A DNA stretch of 53,662 nt from an uncultured Aquimarina sp. (GTDB lineage Bacteria; Bacteroidota; Bacteroidia; Flavobacteriales; Flavobacteriaceae), in NCBI GenBank assembly GCA_947496555.1, contig CANMDH010000037.1, positions 1 to 53,662 of the forward strand, read 5' to 3'. Shown one piece after another: positions 1-8,309 of this stretch. A model generated the notes under the pieces. It worked only from the letters and a program-made list of their open reading frames with translations. It had not been told where the DNA came from and made no database searches. A program made the translations under genes and the position numbers. Every line of letters starts with the position of its first letter. The stretch's first letter is position 1.

Positions 1-1
1 C

Positions 2-77
2 TGATTTTAAACACCAATTCCTCTGGGGCTAGCCCCAGAGGAATTGAAACAACAGACAGAGTTTAATTTACATATCC
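2..77. repeat. Left copy of 76-bp terminal inverted repeat
   Basis: This sequence is the exact reverse complement of positions 53587-53662. It contains a perfect 32-bp palindrome with no spacer (half-arm CAATTCCTCTGGGGCT, about positions 15-46). The two copies stop matching at position 78, which is the inner border of the repeat. The outer border lies outside the window. A match of 76 bp that reaches both window ends is what an assembler leaves when a contig runs one k-mer into a longer dispersed repeat such as an insertion sequence. The identity of that longer repeat cannot be read here. Confidence 0.9.
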
Positions 78-133
78 ACAAAATTATATGTTGTTCTCGC
101 TATTTTTTTGTTATTTTCTTTTATCCAGTTCAA

Positions 134-314
134 ACCTGAGTTCGATGTAAGAAAATTTACGTCAGTCTGAGTGATTTTCGATAGAAAATTGTATCGAAGA
201 CAAGTCAATTTTCATTCAAAAGCCTAATTTCGATACAATTTTTCTTCGTTTCACTATGAAAAATCACTCAATTTGACGGTTTTTTTTAATCAACCCTTTA
301 CATCGAACTCAGGT
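134..314. repeat. MITE-like hairpin repeat with 17-bp terminal inverted repeats
   Basis: The ends are perfect 17-bp inverted repeats, ACCTGAGTTCGATGTAA at 134-150 and its complement at 298-314. Inside are further nested inverted pieces: AATTGTATCGAA at 187-198 against TTCGATACAATT at 229-240, and GTGATTTT at 171-178 against its complement near 260-267. The whole 181 bp can fold into one long hairpin and has no coding capacity, as expected of a non-autonomous mobile repeat or REP-like unit. Its right end overlaps the 3' end of the VF530-type gene and supplies that gene's stop codon. Confidence 0.75.
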
Positions 315-542
315 CATTTCAAGATAAAGCTGTTCTACCTTATCTCTTGCCCATTGTGTTTTTCTTAAAAACTTTAGACTAGATTTAATAGAAGGGTCTT
401 TTTTAAAACAATTGATGTCAATTTTTGCTGCTAACCCCTTCCAACCATAATGGTTTACTAAAAATGCTAATATATCTGCCAATTTCACCCCATGCAAAGG
501 GTTGTTGGGTTGTTCTTTCTTGGGATTGTTTTGTTTCTCCAT
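309..542 (-). CDS. VF530 family (DUF2132) small DNA-binding-like protein
   Basis: The 77-aa product matches the VF530/DUF2132 family, which is known from a solved small helical fold and thought to bind DNA. Family-typical pieces are [13 protein letters not shown] near residue 13, HYGW near residue 31, and the strongly conserved [20 protein letters not shown] stretch at about residues 43-62, followed by [11 protein letters not shown]. The start is ATG at 542. The last codon (Thr) and the TGA stop lie inside the terminal repeat of the adjacent hairpin element (134-314), so the C-terminus was probably altered when the element inserted. No partner gene is adjacent. The family is clear; the exact cellular role is not known. 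Confidence 0.85.
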   Translation of the reverse strand: MEKQNNPKKEQPNNPLHGVKLADILAFLVNHYGWKGLAAKIDINCFKKDPSIKSSLKFLRKTQWARDKVEQLYLEMT

Positions 543-688
543 TAATGAGTTTCATAATCATTAAAAATCAATAATGCTATACTTGTAATTCTAAAAATCA
601 GAAGTACGTATTTTGTTTTTGGTTTCACTTAGTTGTTATACACAGCATTTGGTATTTAATTAGTTGCGCTGTTTAAGCACATAATTTA

Positions 689-742
689 GCAAATACTTCT
701 CCAAAATGAAACTGTTCTGGGCTAAAATATATGTTAGACACT
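689..742 (-). pseudogene. 54-bp fragment of a duplicated YaiO/TPR gene
   Basis: Positions 689-742 match 3359-3412, inside the TPR/YaiO-type gene at 3076-5145, at about 50 of 54 bases in the same orientation. The shared piece encodes the barrel segment around SPEQFHLGEVFAE. The similarity stops abruptly on both sides, so this is a leftover of a second copy or of a local rearrangement, not a functional gene. Confidence 0.7.
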
Positions 743-755
743 GATTTTTATTTAT

Positions 756-1433
756 TCAGACAATGGTTACCGTTAAATTCCAAAACATATGAAAGATTAT
801 TGATGGTCCGATTGATTTAGATTTAAAGTATAGAGTTCCAGAAATTATTCCGCCAAATATTGTCAAATAGAATAAATGCCAATCTTGTTTTGATGATTCT
901 AATATTAAATTACTATATGGAGAATGGATTGAAGCAAATAATAAAGAAGCCAATAAAATGGCAACAAACTCACTTGTTTTTTTCTGTAAATTATTTTGAA
1001 TGTATTCTCTAAAAAATAGTTCTTCTCCAATTGGAATGAGTAGAATTGCGGAAATAAAGTTTATGCTTTTGAATTTAGGTAAACCATCAAATCTATAAGC
1101 AATCTGATATTCAGTTCCGAATAATAAGTTATAAATCCATTTTAATGGTGTTTGCATAAAAACAAAAGAAATTCCCAATATTAAGGCGAATAAATACCAT
1201 TTGTAATGAGTTTTTTTAATCAGATTTTTAAGAGTCCTATTTTTTATAAAATAAATAAAAAGAAGAACAGCAATTAGCTGTAAAGCTCCTTGAATTAAAT
1301 AATAGTATTTGTAGTAATTTTCAAATTCAATAGCTTCTGCTATATAAGACCAAGAACCTATAAGTTCCATTCCAATAATATAAAATAGAGTTGCCAAAAT
1401 GGCTTTAGGAATGCTTATCAATTTGTTGTTCAA
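756..1433 (-). CDS. CPBP family intramembrane glutamic endopeptidase
   Basis: The 225-aa protein is largely hydrophobic, with about six predicted membrane helices. It carries the CPBP (Abi/CAAX protease-like) signature: the EExxxR motif in GEELFFREY (Glu137, Glu138, Arg142), a second motif with His170 (ASIHSPYSN), and a third with His215 and Asn219 (HMFWN). These are the catalytic residues known for the Rce1-type family, so the enzyme is probably active. The family processes prenylated or peptide substrates, and in bacteria is linked to bacteriocin immunity or protein maturation. The substrate is unknown. The protein ends only six residues after the last motif, which is short but not clearly truncated. 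The gene stands alone. Confidence 0.85.
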   Translation of the reverse strand: MNNKLISIPKAILATLFYIIGMELIGSWSYIAEAIEFENYYKYYYLIQGALQLIAVLLFIYFIKNRTLKNLIKKTHYKWYLFALILGISFVFMQTPLKWIYNLLFGTEYQIAYRFDGLPKFKSINFISAILLIPIGEELFFREYIQNNLQKKTSEFVAILLASLLFASIHSPYSNLILESSKQDWHLFYLTIFGGIISGTLYFKSKSIGPSIIFHMFWNLTVTIV

Positions 1434-1633
1434 TTTTGTTGATTTTTCAGCTTGTGCTTAAAGTTATAAATATGAGTCGTAGCAAAGGAAAATGTTACTA
1501 AACTAACGATAAATCTGCGCTGGTTTTCTAACTTTTGAATCCATAAAATCTCTATGCCATAGCAAATATACAAGAGCCACTCTATCAATCACAAAAACCT
1601 GCTATGATCATATACTTGGGTGTTGGCGATAGT

Positions 1634-3001
1634 TTAAAATATACAATTTCTGAATTCAGTTAAGAAATCTTGCCTTTGGTTTTTCAGATCTATATAAGCG
1701 GATATCGGGTTCTTTAATTTGTATTGATCCATTTTGATTTTCGCTTTTTTTTCATTGTTGTATAACCAAGCTATTGAACCCAACGCAATAGGTAAAATTG
1801 AGAACTCATTTAATATGATTGGCAAACCAACATTTGCAGATAACCAATACTTTCTAGATATATCTGCTTGTTGTTTGATTGATTTCCATTCTCCTTCTGC
1901 TTTCTTTACTTCTTCTATAAAACCTTCCTGAACAAATTTAATTTTACTTTCAGATAGGTTGTTTATGTCTATAGAACTAAGTTCGCTGTATATTTTTTTC
2001 AGCTGTTGCCGAATTCCTGCGAGTCTATCCTCTTCCCTTAGTTTGAGTGCAAATCCCGTATCAACATTGTTTAAGAAATTAAGAGGTATTTTTGAGTACA
2101 AATGATTTGTTTTCGCCCAGAAGTCATTCATTCCAATACTTTTCATCTCCGCCCAATTAGTCTCTGAAGGAGTGTAAATATTCCCTCCAGATGCTTTAGC
2201 TATGTAAAGCATTGCTTCTAAAGAACCCCCACCTTTTGTAGTAGATAGCATACCAGTTTTATGAAAAAGGGTTCTATCAATTTTTTCATATAGTGGGTTC
2301 ATTCTAGGTATTGCTTCGATAATTTTATCTGCAAATTCAACTGCCTCTATTTGAGTGAAAACAGGATTTTCTAAATTAAGAAGGTAATCAACTATTTGGT
2401 CTTTATTTTTATTCTTTGAATAAATGGCTAGTATTTCAGCTAGATCATTTTCAGCTGATTCAATTCCGTTTTCAAATATTTCTTTGCTTTTCTCCGATAA
2501 CAACCTTGTCTTTGCCTGATTATAAATTTTATCACGTAATTCTAGATCATATTCACAAGGATTAACAATCAATTTAACAATGCCCGATTTTACCCATTTT
2601 TGAATAACAATATAAAAATAGAGCGCATCTAAAAAATCTGGTAACCATTGTTTAGGATTTCGTCTAGGGTCAATTTTTTGATCTGTGACAGAAGGATTTT
2701 GTAGTGGATGAAATACGATTATTTTATCTGAATACAGAGAGAATCTTACAATTTCGTTAATTATTCTATTTGCTTTTAATGTTCCAAAATGGATACTAGA
2801 AAATGAAGATTGAATGGACTTTAATTCACTGGTGTAATCAATACTACGAGGGAAAAGTTCAGCAAAAACACGATAAGTTCGCTTTACTTTTAAATGAGTA
2901 ACATTTTGTGAGACATCGTTCCATGTTTTACATTTCTTCAAATCAAAAGTTTGATTCAAAAAATCATAAAACTGGTCTGTTTTTTCGTCAAAATAGTCCA
3001 T
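1634..3001 (-). CDS. Hypothetical protein, 455 aa
   Basis: I do not recognise a family. The protein is mainly hydrophilic and helical, with no signal peptide. A hydrophobic stretch near residues 395-415 (SANVGLPIILNEFSILPIALGSIAWLY) could be one membrane segment or a buried helix, and a charged helical region precedes it (about residues 345-390). The ATG at 3001 gives the full-length frame. No neighbour shares its direction closely: 74 bp separate it from the TPR/YaiO gene and 200 bp from the CPBP gene. Base composition looks like the rest of the accessory left end. It is a lone accessory gene of unknown role. Confidence 0.7.
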   Translation of the reverse strand: MDYFDEKTDQFYDFLNQTFDLKKCKTWNDVSQNVTHLKVKRTYRVFAELFPRSIDYTSELKSIQSSFSSIHFGTLKANRIINEIVRFSLYSDKIIVFHPLQNPSVTDQKIDPRRNPKQWLPDFLDALYFYIVIQKWVKSGIVKLIVNPCEYDLELRDKIYNQAKTRLLSEKSKEIFENGIESAENDLAEILAIYSKNKNKDQIVDYLLNLENPVFTQIEAVEFADKIIEAIPRMNPLYEKIDRTLFHKTGMLSTTKGGGSLEAMLYIAKASGGNIYTPSETNWAEMKSIGMNDFWAKTNHLYSKIPLNFLNNVDTGFALKLREEDRLAGIRQQLKKIYSELSSIDINNLSESKIKFVQEGFIEEVKKAEGEWKSIKQQADISRKYWLSANVGLPIILNEFSILPIALGSIAWLYNNEKKAKIKMDQYKLKNPISAYIDLKNQRQDFLTEFRNCIF

Positions 3002-3075
3002 TCTAATTTAATTATCGTCAATAACTGTATATATGTAAAAGTACACATATTTCTGTTTGCTCACATTTATAAAAT

Positions 3076-5145
3076 CTAAGGTTTCAACGCCATTATCTTT
3101 TGATCAAAAATAGGTTTCTGCAAGAAGTACCATTTCAGTTTAAAACCAAATTCTACAAACTCAAAACCAGCAGCAGTGGCCGAGGCTATATTGCTATACT
3201 TACCATAGATATTAGCCATAAATCGATCAGAAAACTGATGCCCAAACTTTGCTTCGGCTCTAAAAGTAGATGAGGCAGAATCATTTTCTACAAACTGTCT
3301 ACCCAATGCGGCACTAGCACTATAAAACCATTGCTTTTGAGGATCACTCACAACCTCTGCAAATACTTCTCCCAAATGAAACTGCTCTGGGCTAAAATAT
3401 ATGGTAGGCACTTGATCAGCAAAAGCGATATATTGGTAGTTGACACCAGCCTTTATCACAGGTTTATTCATAATAGAATAATATAATGATGTAAATAATA
3501 GATTTCTGGTATTATCATCTGTTTGCGACGTATGTATGAGCTGTGTAAACCAACCCAGATTAAAATTTGTACTCAGATTATAAGTAAGCACATAATTATT
3601 CATAATGATCTCTCTGTTCAATAAATCTGCATTAAAGTTTTGCAACTCTCTTTTGTAGCCAACATCTAAATTTTGCAATCTAAAAGGTTTAATTTTCAGT
3701 AAGACTTCGCCAACAAGTGATGTAAACGTATTGGTAAATCCATCGGCATTGGTGATCCCTATGGTACCAATCATAGAAACCTTGCCATTTAATTTATAAT
3801 CCATCCCCAATGTTGCATTGTGAGAAGTAGCCTCGTTTTTTAGAACCGTATTCTTTGTAGTACGATAGGTATAGTTAAAAATCGTTTTGAATTTTGTCGA
3901 AAGTGGTATTTCTGAAGCCAAACCTAAACTTATGGCCTCATTATCACCATTATCAAAAGTAAACGTCGTTTTTTGTTCTACAAAAGGGGTGTGAGATTTT
4001 TTAAGTGTTTTGATTAACTTCTCAGCATCTGGCTGTTTTGGATAATACTGTAACGTTTTAAAAGCATATTCATACGATTTCATATCCTTTCCAATGGCTC
4101 TATAAGCATTAGCGATTCCTAAATTACCATCAAACGATGCTGTATCCTTATCCAAAATGGTAGTATACACCTCTGTACTATTATTAAATCTACTTGTATA
4201 CATCCCATAGGTTGCTTGCAAAGCCGATACTCTTGCATTATCTAGGTACATTAATTGCAATTGATCTATTTGCTCCTTTGCTGTTCTAAACTTTCTATTC
4301 CATAATAATGCCTGAATGTATCGTTCTTGGGTAGCCAAGTATAGATTTTGATCATCTTTATATTTTTCAACTTTTGAAGTAGCCGCAGTCGCTAGAGAAA
4401 GTGCTTTTTTTTCCTTATTATTTTTATGCGCTACCAAAGCCAAACCGTTTAAAGATGAGATACTATCTTTTGGATTGGTCGCTAAAGAGATATATGTTTT
4501 TTCTGCAGCAACAAGATCATTGTTTATTAAGTTTATGTTTGCTTTATTGAGCTGGGTATCTTTATCATTAGGAAAATCTACTAGATTTTGATCCAGTAAT
4601 GTTAATGCCTCTTTATATTTTTTATCCTGGGATAATTCATTGGCATATCCTAACCGAATATATTTTCGGGATATCAATGCATTTTGATTTCCTTCTTGTA
4701 TTACGAGCGCTTTGTGTACCCAATTCAGAGCCTGTTGGTATTTTTTAAGATTAGAAAGTGTATTGGCATATCCCAAAACTGCTGGGAAGCTAGTTTTATT
4801 CTCCTGCGTTAATTTTTCATAATACGACTCTGCTTTGTTGAACTGTTTATCCCAAAGTAAGGATTCTGTATAGTTTAGTTTGATTTCGAAATCTTCAGGG
4901 TACTCGCTTTTCAGTTCAGTAAAAATAGCAACAGCCTTTTCTGAGTCACCTGATAGTCCAACCGCTCTTCCGTAACATAATCTTGCAGTACGGTTTTCGG
5001 GATAGGTTTTTAAAACGTTTTCAAAAAAAGTTTTGGCTTCTGTATATTTTCCGGTTTCTAAATACTTAAAACCTTCTTGCATTTCTTGTGCATAAGAAGA
5101 TAGTATAGATAACCATAGAAAAATAAAAGATAGTAATCGAGACAT
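3076..5145 (-). CDS. TPR and YaiO-type outer-membrane beta-barrel protein
   Basis: The 689-aa protein starts with a signal peptide (about residues 1-19, ending SSYAQ). About 350 residues of tetratricopeptide repeats follow (for example GKYTEAKTFFENVLKTYPEN and KKYQQALNWVHKAL). The C-terminal 300 residues are an alternating-strand, aromatic-rich YaiO-type barrel with GLASEIPLSTKFK and a terminal VEFGFKLKWYF strand. A TPR scaffold fused to an outer-membrane barrel is the layout of synthase-dependent polysaccharide exporters (BcsC, PgaA, PelB), and here it sits beside glycosyltransferases, a flippase and a glycosidase. I infer a role as the outer-membrane export component of that polysaccharide. 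It is divergent from the STAS gene, and the shared 187-bp intergenic region holds a regulatory direct repeat (5235-5265). Confidence 0.8.
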   Translation of the reverse strand: MSRLLSFIFLWLSILSSYAQEMQEGFKYLETGKYTEAKTFFENVLKTYPENRTARLCYGRAVGLSGDSEKAVAIFTELKSEYPEDFEIKLNYTESLLWDKQFNKAESYYEKLTQENKTSFPAVLGYANTLSNLKKYQQALNWVHKALVIQEGNQNALISRKYIRLGYANELSQDKKYKEALTLLDQNLVDFPNDKDTQLNKANINLINNDLVAAEKTYISLATNPKDSISSLNGLALVAHKNNKEKKALSLATAATSKVEKYKDDQNLYLATQERYIQALLWNRKFRTAKEQIDQLQLMYLDNARVSALQATYGMYTSRFNNSTEVYTTILDKDTASFDGNLGIANAYRAIGKDMKSYEYAFKTLQYYPKQPDAEKLIKTLKKSHTPFVEQKTTFTFDNGDNEAISLGLASEIPLSTKFKTIFNYTYRTTKNTVLKNEATSHNATLGMDYKLNGKVSMIGTIGITNADGFTNTFTSLVGEVLLKIKPFRLQNLDVGYKRELQNFNADLLNREIIMNNYVLTYNLSTNFNLGWFTQLIHTSQTDDNTRNLLFTSLYYSIMNKPVIKAGVNYQYIAFADQVPTIYFSPEQFHLGEVFAEVVSDPQKQWFYSASAALGRQFVENDSASSTFRAEAKFGHQFSDRFMANIYGKYSNIASATAAGFEFVEFGFKLKWYFLQKPIFDQKIMALKP

Positions 5146-5234
5146 AGGTTGTTTGGGTTTCTTTTCTACAAGGTAAGGATATGTTTTATGACAGTTATGG
5201 CATCCACTATTTTTCCAACGTCACTATTTTTCCA

Positions 5235-5265
5235 TTCGTCTACACAAATTTGCAACTCACCGAAA
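5235..5265 (+). promoter_or_regulatory. Direct-repeat regulator site, copy 1 (LytTR-like spacing)
   Basis: Two related 10-bp units, TTCGTCTACA (5235-5244) and CTCACCGAAA (5256-5265), lie exactly 21 bp apart. The same architecture recurs at 6926-6956 and 14314-14344. A -7-like box CATATTTG (5294-5301) follows after a fixed gap, then the leader TAATCCCAAAATAA (5311-5324). Direct repeats two helical turns apart are typical of LytTR-family response regulators. That assignment is inference. Confidence 0.6.
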
Positions 5266-5332
5266 TTAGAGATAAAACACTGCTTTTAACCTTCATATTT
5301 GAACTATTATTAATCCCAAAATAAAAAATGAT

Positions 5333-5629
5333 ATGGCACTTCAAATTACGAACAACTACGGAATTATAGAAATAAGCGGAAACATTGTAGGAGAAAACAC
5401 AAGGTCATTAAAACAGCATTTTGAACAGTTATTATCAAAATCTGACCAAATAATCTTATCTGTTGATCATGTCAACAAAATAGATGCCTCGGGGGTACAA
5501 GTTTTAACTACCCTGTATAGAAATGCTATGAAGCTTAATAAAATATTTTGCATCATAGGAAAAGAAAATAAAAACATACAAAACGCCTTCGGGAAAGTAA
5601 ATTATATCCTAAGAAGTGATTTTGTTTAA
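5333..5629 (+). CDS. STAS domain protein (anti-anti-sigma factor-like)
   Basis: This 98-aa protein is a single STAS domain. The region around IDASGVQVL places Ser53 where SpoIIAA-type proteins are phosphorylated. In known systems a STAS protein is controlled by a partner-switching kinase and phosphatase and frees a target protein. No kinase, PP2C phosphatase or sigma factor is nearby. The gene is 25 bp upstream of the flippase and shares its promoter, so I infer it switches polysaccharide production rather than transcription, by analogy with STAS proteins tied to exopolysaccharide and biofilm loci. The ATG at 5333 is preferred; an out-of-frame ATG lies just upstream. Confidence 0.85.
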   Translation: MALQITNNYGIIEISGNIVGENTRSLKQHFEQLLSKSDQIILSVDHVNKIDASGVQVLTTLYRNAMKLNKIFCIIGKENKNIQNAFGKVNYILRSDFV

Positions 5630-5654
5630 AATTAAGTAACCCATATCTTCAGCA

Positions 5655-6890
5655 ATGACTATTAGCACCTACATACCAAAATTAAGTACCGAGCAAAAGT
5701 TTATGGGTAGTGTAATTATTGTTAATGGCGGTAATTATCTCTACAATCTTTTACTAGGAAGAATTCTTGGTCCAGAACTTTTTGCAGATGCCGCATTATT
5801 GATCACCTTTTTATTAGTCCTCTCTTTTGTCGCAATGACTTTTCAGGTAGTTACGGCAAAATTCTCGGTGTTATTTGAAAAGAAAGTACTTACAAATTAT
5901 ATCAATATCTGTTATAGATATTCGATCATCACAGGAACTATATTGGGTGTTTTGCTGATCGTATTTGCCAAAGATTTACAGCAAATTTTTAATACACAGT
6001 CATATCTGATGTTTACCGTTTTTGGATTTGGAATTCCTATCTATTTCATCATGAGTGTGAATAGGGGAATATACCAAGGGGAAAAGAAATTTGATAAGCT
6101 GGCGATCACCTACCAAGGAGAAATGATGAGTAGATTATTGATCACTTTAATCTTGATCTATGTACTTCCCTTTAAGCCCTCAATATTAATAGCAATCGGG
6201 ATTATTATTTCCTTCGGGCTTGGTTTGGTGCCTTTTAGAACCAAAAATGTTTCTATTCTAAAAAAACAAACCTTATCAAAAAAGCATTCAAAACTGGTGG
6301 TTAATTTTTTCATCCTAACTGCATTTTATGAATGTACTCAGATCATTATTAATAATAGCGATATTTTATTGGTAAAGCACTATTTTGATCCGTATGAAGC
6401 AGGATTATATGCTTCACTGGCCTTGATCGGGCGTGTAGTATATTTTGTTGCCTGGATGTTCGTGATGCTATTGTTGCCAAAAGTGGTGCAAAAACAAAAA
6501 GATGGAGAAGCACACACACCGATACTTTTTAAATATGTAAGCTATATTACTTTGTTATCTATACTTATTGTTTTGGGATGCTATCTTTTTCCGGAGCTGG
6601 TTATTAATATGATGTTTGGATCAAATTATATCGCTATTGCGCCATTATTATGGAAATATGCCATAGCAACATCCTTATTTGCTATATCGAATATTTTTGC
6701 TTACTATTTCTTATCGTTAGACAGATATATCCCTGTGGTAATCTCAGGTCTTTTGGGAATATCTCAGGTAGCTCTCATTATTCTCTATCACGATTCATTG
6801 GCACAAGTAGTTCTAATGCAAATTATGGCAATGGCAATTTTACTGGTTGTACAATTGATATATTTCTGGACTCAGGGCAAAAAGAAATAA
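5655..6890 (+). CDS. Wzx-like polysaccharide flippase (MOP superfamily)
   Basis: The 411-aa protein has about 12 membrane helices and the N-terminal pattern of the MVF/oligosaccharidyl-lipid flippase family (GNYLYNLLLGRILGPELFADAALLITFL, about residues 26-53, typical of polysaccharide biosynthesis proteins). It should move a lipid-linked or growing glycan across the inner membrane. PelG of the Pel exopolysaccharide system is a comparable MOP-family membrane partner of a GT4 enzyme, and a GT4 follows here 126 bp downstream. It is co-transcribed with the STAS gene. The exact substrate cannot be told from the sequence. Confidence 0.85.
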   Translation: MTISTYIPKLSTEQKFMGSVIIVNGGNYLYNLLLGRILGPELFADAALLITFLLVLSFVAMTFQVVTAKFSVLFEKKVLTNYINICYRYSIITGTILGVLLIVFAKDLQQIFNTQSYLMFTVFGFGIPIYFIMSVNRGIYQGEKKFDKLAITYQGEMMSRLLITLILIYVLPFKPSILIAIGIIISFGLGLVPFRTKNVSILKKQTLSKKHSKLVVNFFILTAFYECTQIIINNSDILLVKHYFDPYEAGLYASLALIGRVVYFVAWMFVMLLLPKVVQKQKDGEAHTPILFKYVSYITLLSILIVLGCYLFPELVINMMFGSNYIAIAPLLWKYAIATSLFAISNIFAYYFLSLDRYIPVVISGLLGISQVALIILYHDSLAQVVLMQIMAMAILLVVQLIYFWTQGKKK

Positions 6891-6925
6891 ATCGGGATAA
6901 AAGACACATCGTTATATTCTAACCA

Positions 6926-6956
6926 CTCACCGAAAGGTAACCGCAACTCATCGAAA
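6926..6956 (+). promoter_or_regulatory. Direct-repeat regulator site, copy 2
   Basis: CTCACCGAAA (6926-6935) and CTCATCGAAA (6947-6956) are 9/10 identical and 21 bp apart. The -7-like CATATTTG (6985-6992) follows at the same distance as in copy 1: 26 bp from the end of the second unit to TTCATATTTG in both. The leader TAACCCAAAAGAA (6998-7010) also resembles copy 1. It gives the GT4 gene its own promoter inside the locus. Confidence 0.7.
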
Positions 6957-7016
6957 GTCAAGACGCTAACTTCCGATTATGTTTCATATTTGTAATGTAA
7001 CCCAAAAGAAACTACT

Positions 7017-8228
7017 ATGAAACTTGCAATTGTAACTGCGTATCCCCCTAGCAAAGTAACCTTGAATGAATACGCTTATCATTTGGTAAAACATTTCAGA
7101 CAACAAACAGAGGTTTCAGAATTAGTGTTATTAACTAATGCAACACCAGAAGAAGCTGATATTCATTTTACAGAACAAGGATGTAAAATTACAGTGAAGA
7201 AGTGTTGGACATTTAACAGCTATACTACTATTTTTTCTGTAATGAATGCAGTTAAACAAACGGGGCCAGATGCAATACTGTTTAATCTACAATTCATGAA
7301 GTTTGGCGATAAAAAAATTGCAGCAGCTTTAGGGTTACTTTTGCCTTTACTTTGCAAGCTCAGAAAAATTCCAACTATAGTTCTGTTACATAATATCATG
7401 GAACAGGTGGACTTGCAAAATTCGGGGTTTATAAAAAACAAGTTGTTACAAAAAGCATACAATTTTATTGGTACCACATTAACCAGATTTATATTGGCAG
7501 CAGATACCGTAGCAGTAACGATAAGTAAGTATGCTGAGATACTAGAAGAAAAATATAATGCCAAGAATGTAGTTTTAATCCCGCATGGAACATTTGAACT
7601 TCCTATAGCACCCTCATATCAATTGCCAAATGGTCCCTTAAAAGTGATGACGTTTGGAAAATTTGGCACCTATAAAAAAGTTGAAATACTAATCGAAGCT
7701 GTAGAACAAGTAAGATCCAGAACCCAGGCCAATATAGAAATTGTAATCGCAGGAACCGATAACCCAAATGTTCCCGGATATCTGGAATCTATGAAAAAAA
7801 AGTATACTCATGTTACTCAATTAACTTTTACTGGATATGTGGCAGAAGAAGATGTCCCCACAATTTTTGGAGAAAGTGCTATGGTGGTATTTCCATATAC
7901 TTCTACTACGGGAAGCTCTGGAGTATTGCATCAGGCAGGTAGTTACGGAAAAGCTGTTGTAATGCCTGATCTAGGAGACTTAAGTATTTTGGTACAAGAC
8001 GAAGCGTATCGAGGAGAATTCTTTAGCCCAAAAAGCATCGATAGTCTAGCTGATGCCATCGAAAAAATTGTACGCTATCCTTTGTATCGAATTGAATTAG
8101 GCAAAGCGAACTATAAAGCTGCCACTGCGTATCCTATGAGTAGAATTACAGGAATGTATGTAGAAGAGTTTATGAGTATTCAACAAAACGGCTTACAACT
8201 ATCAAAGCCAAAAATGAGATCCATATAA
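7017..8228 (+). CDS. Glycosyltransferase family 4
   Basis: This 403-aa GT-B fold enzyme has the N-terminal start typical of GT4 (MKLAIVTAYPPSKVTLNEYAY). Its C-terminal nucleotide-sugar domain carries the family pattern: LKVMTFGKFGTYKKVEILIEA near residues 210-230, IVIAGTDNP, LTFTGYVAEEDVP, and TTGSSGVLHQAGSYGKAVV with the acceptor/donor loop near residue 300. It probably adds a sugar from a nucleotide donor to the locus polysaccharide in the cytoplasm. It has its own copy of the shared promoter and ends at a terminator (8282-8309). Donor and linkage are unknown. Confidence 0.9.
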   Translation: MKLAIVTAYPPSKVTLNEYAYHLVKHFRQQTEVSELVLLTNATPEEADIHFTEQGCKITVKKCWTFNSYTTIFSVMNAVKQTGPDAILFNLQFMKFGDKKIAAALGLLLPLLCKLRKIPTIVLLHNIMEQVDLQNSGFIKNKLLQKAYNFIGTTLTRFILAADTVAVTISKYAEILEEKYNAKNVVLIPHGTFELPIAPSYQLPNGPLKVMTFGKFGTYKKVEILIEAVEQVRSRTQANIEIVIAGTDNPNVPGYLESMKKKYTHVTQLTFTGYVAEEDVPTIFGESAMVVFPYTSTTGSSGVLHQAGSYGKAVVMPDLGDLSILVQDEAYRGEFFSPKSIDSLADAIEKIVRYPLYRIELGKANYKAATAYPMSRITGMYVEEFMSIQQNGLQLSKPKMRSI

Positions 8229-8281
8229 AAATATAACAACTTGATTACCCCTTGAGTTGTCGCTTCGTCACAATTGCTAAA

Positions 8282-8309
8282 CATCCACAGATACTGTGGG
8301 TGTTTTTTT
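8282..8309 (+). terminator. Terminator between convergent GT4 and GH5 genes
   Basis: A 9-bp stem, CATCCACAG / CTGTGGGTG with loop ATA, is followed by seven T residues on the plus strand. It ends the GT4 transcript. The last T residues touch the stop of the convergent GH5 gene, so the hairpin may also act weakly in the other direction. Confidence 0.8.

Noticed and set aside
543-688. Possible small gene between the VF530-type and CPBP genes
   Set aside because: No frame with a start and a convincing length or composition; only the 54-bp scrap after it has a recognisable origin.
756-1433. CPBP gene as a phage-defence (abortive infection) gene
   Set aside because: The family is broad and no toxin, restriction or defence gene is adjacent; only the protease family is supported.
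5205-5234. Direct repeat CACTATTTTTCCA (two copies, 17 bp apart) upstream of the STAS gene
   Set aside because: It is not found at the other two promoters of the locus and has no helical-turn spacing; I could not tie it to a function.
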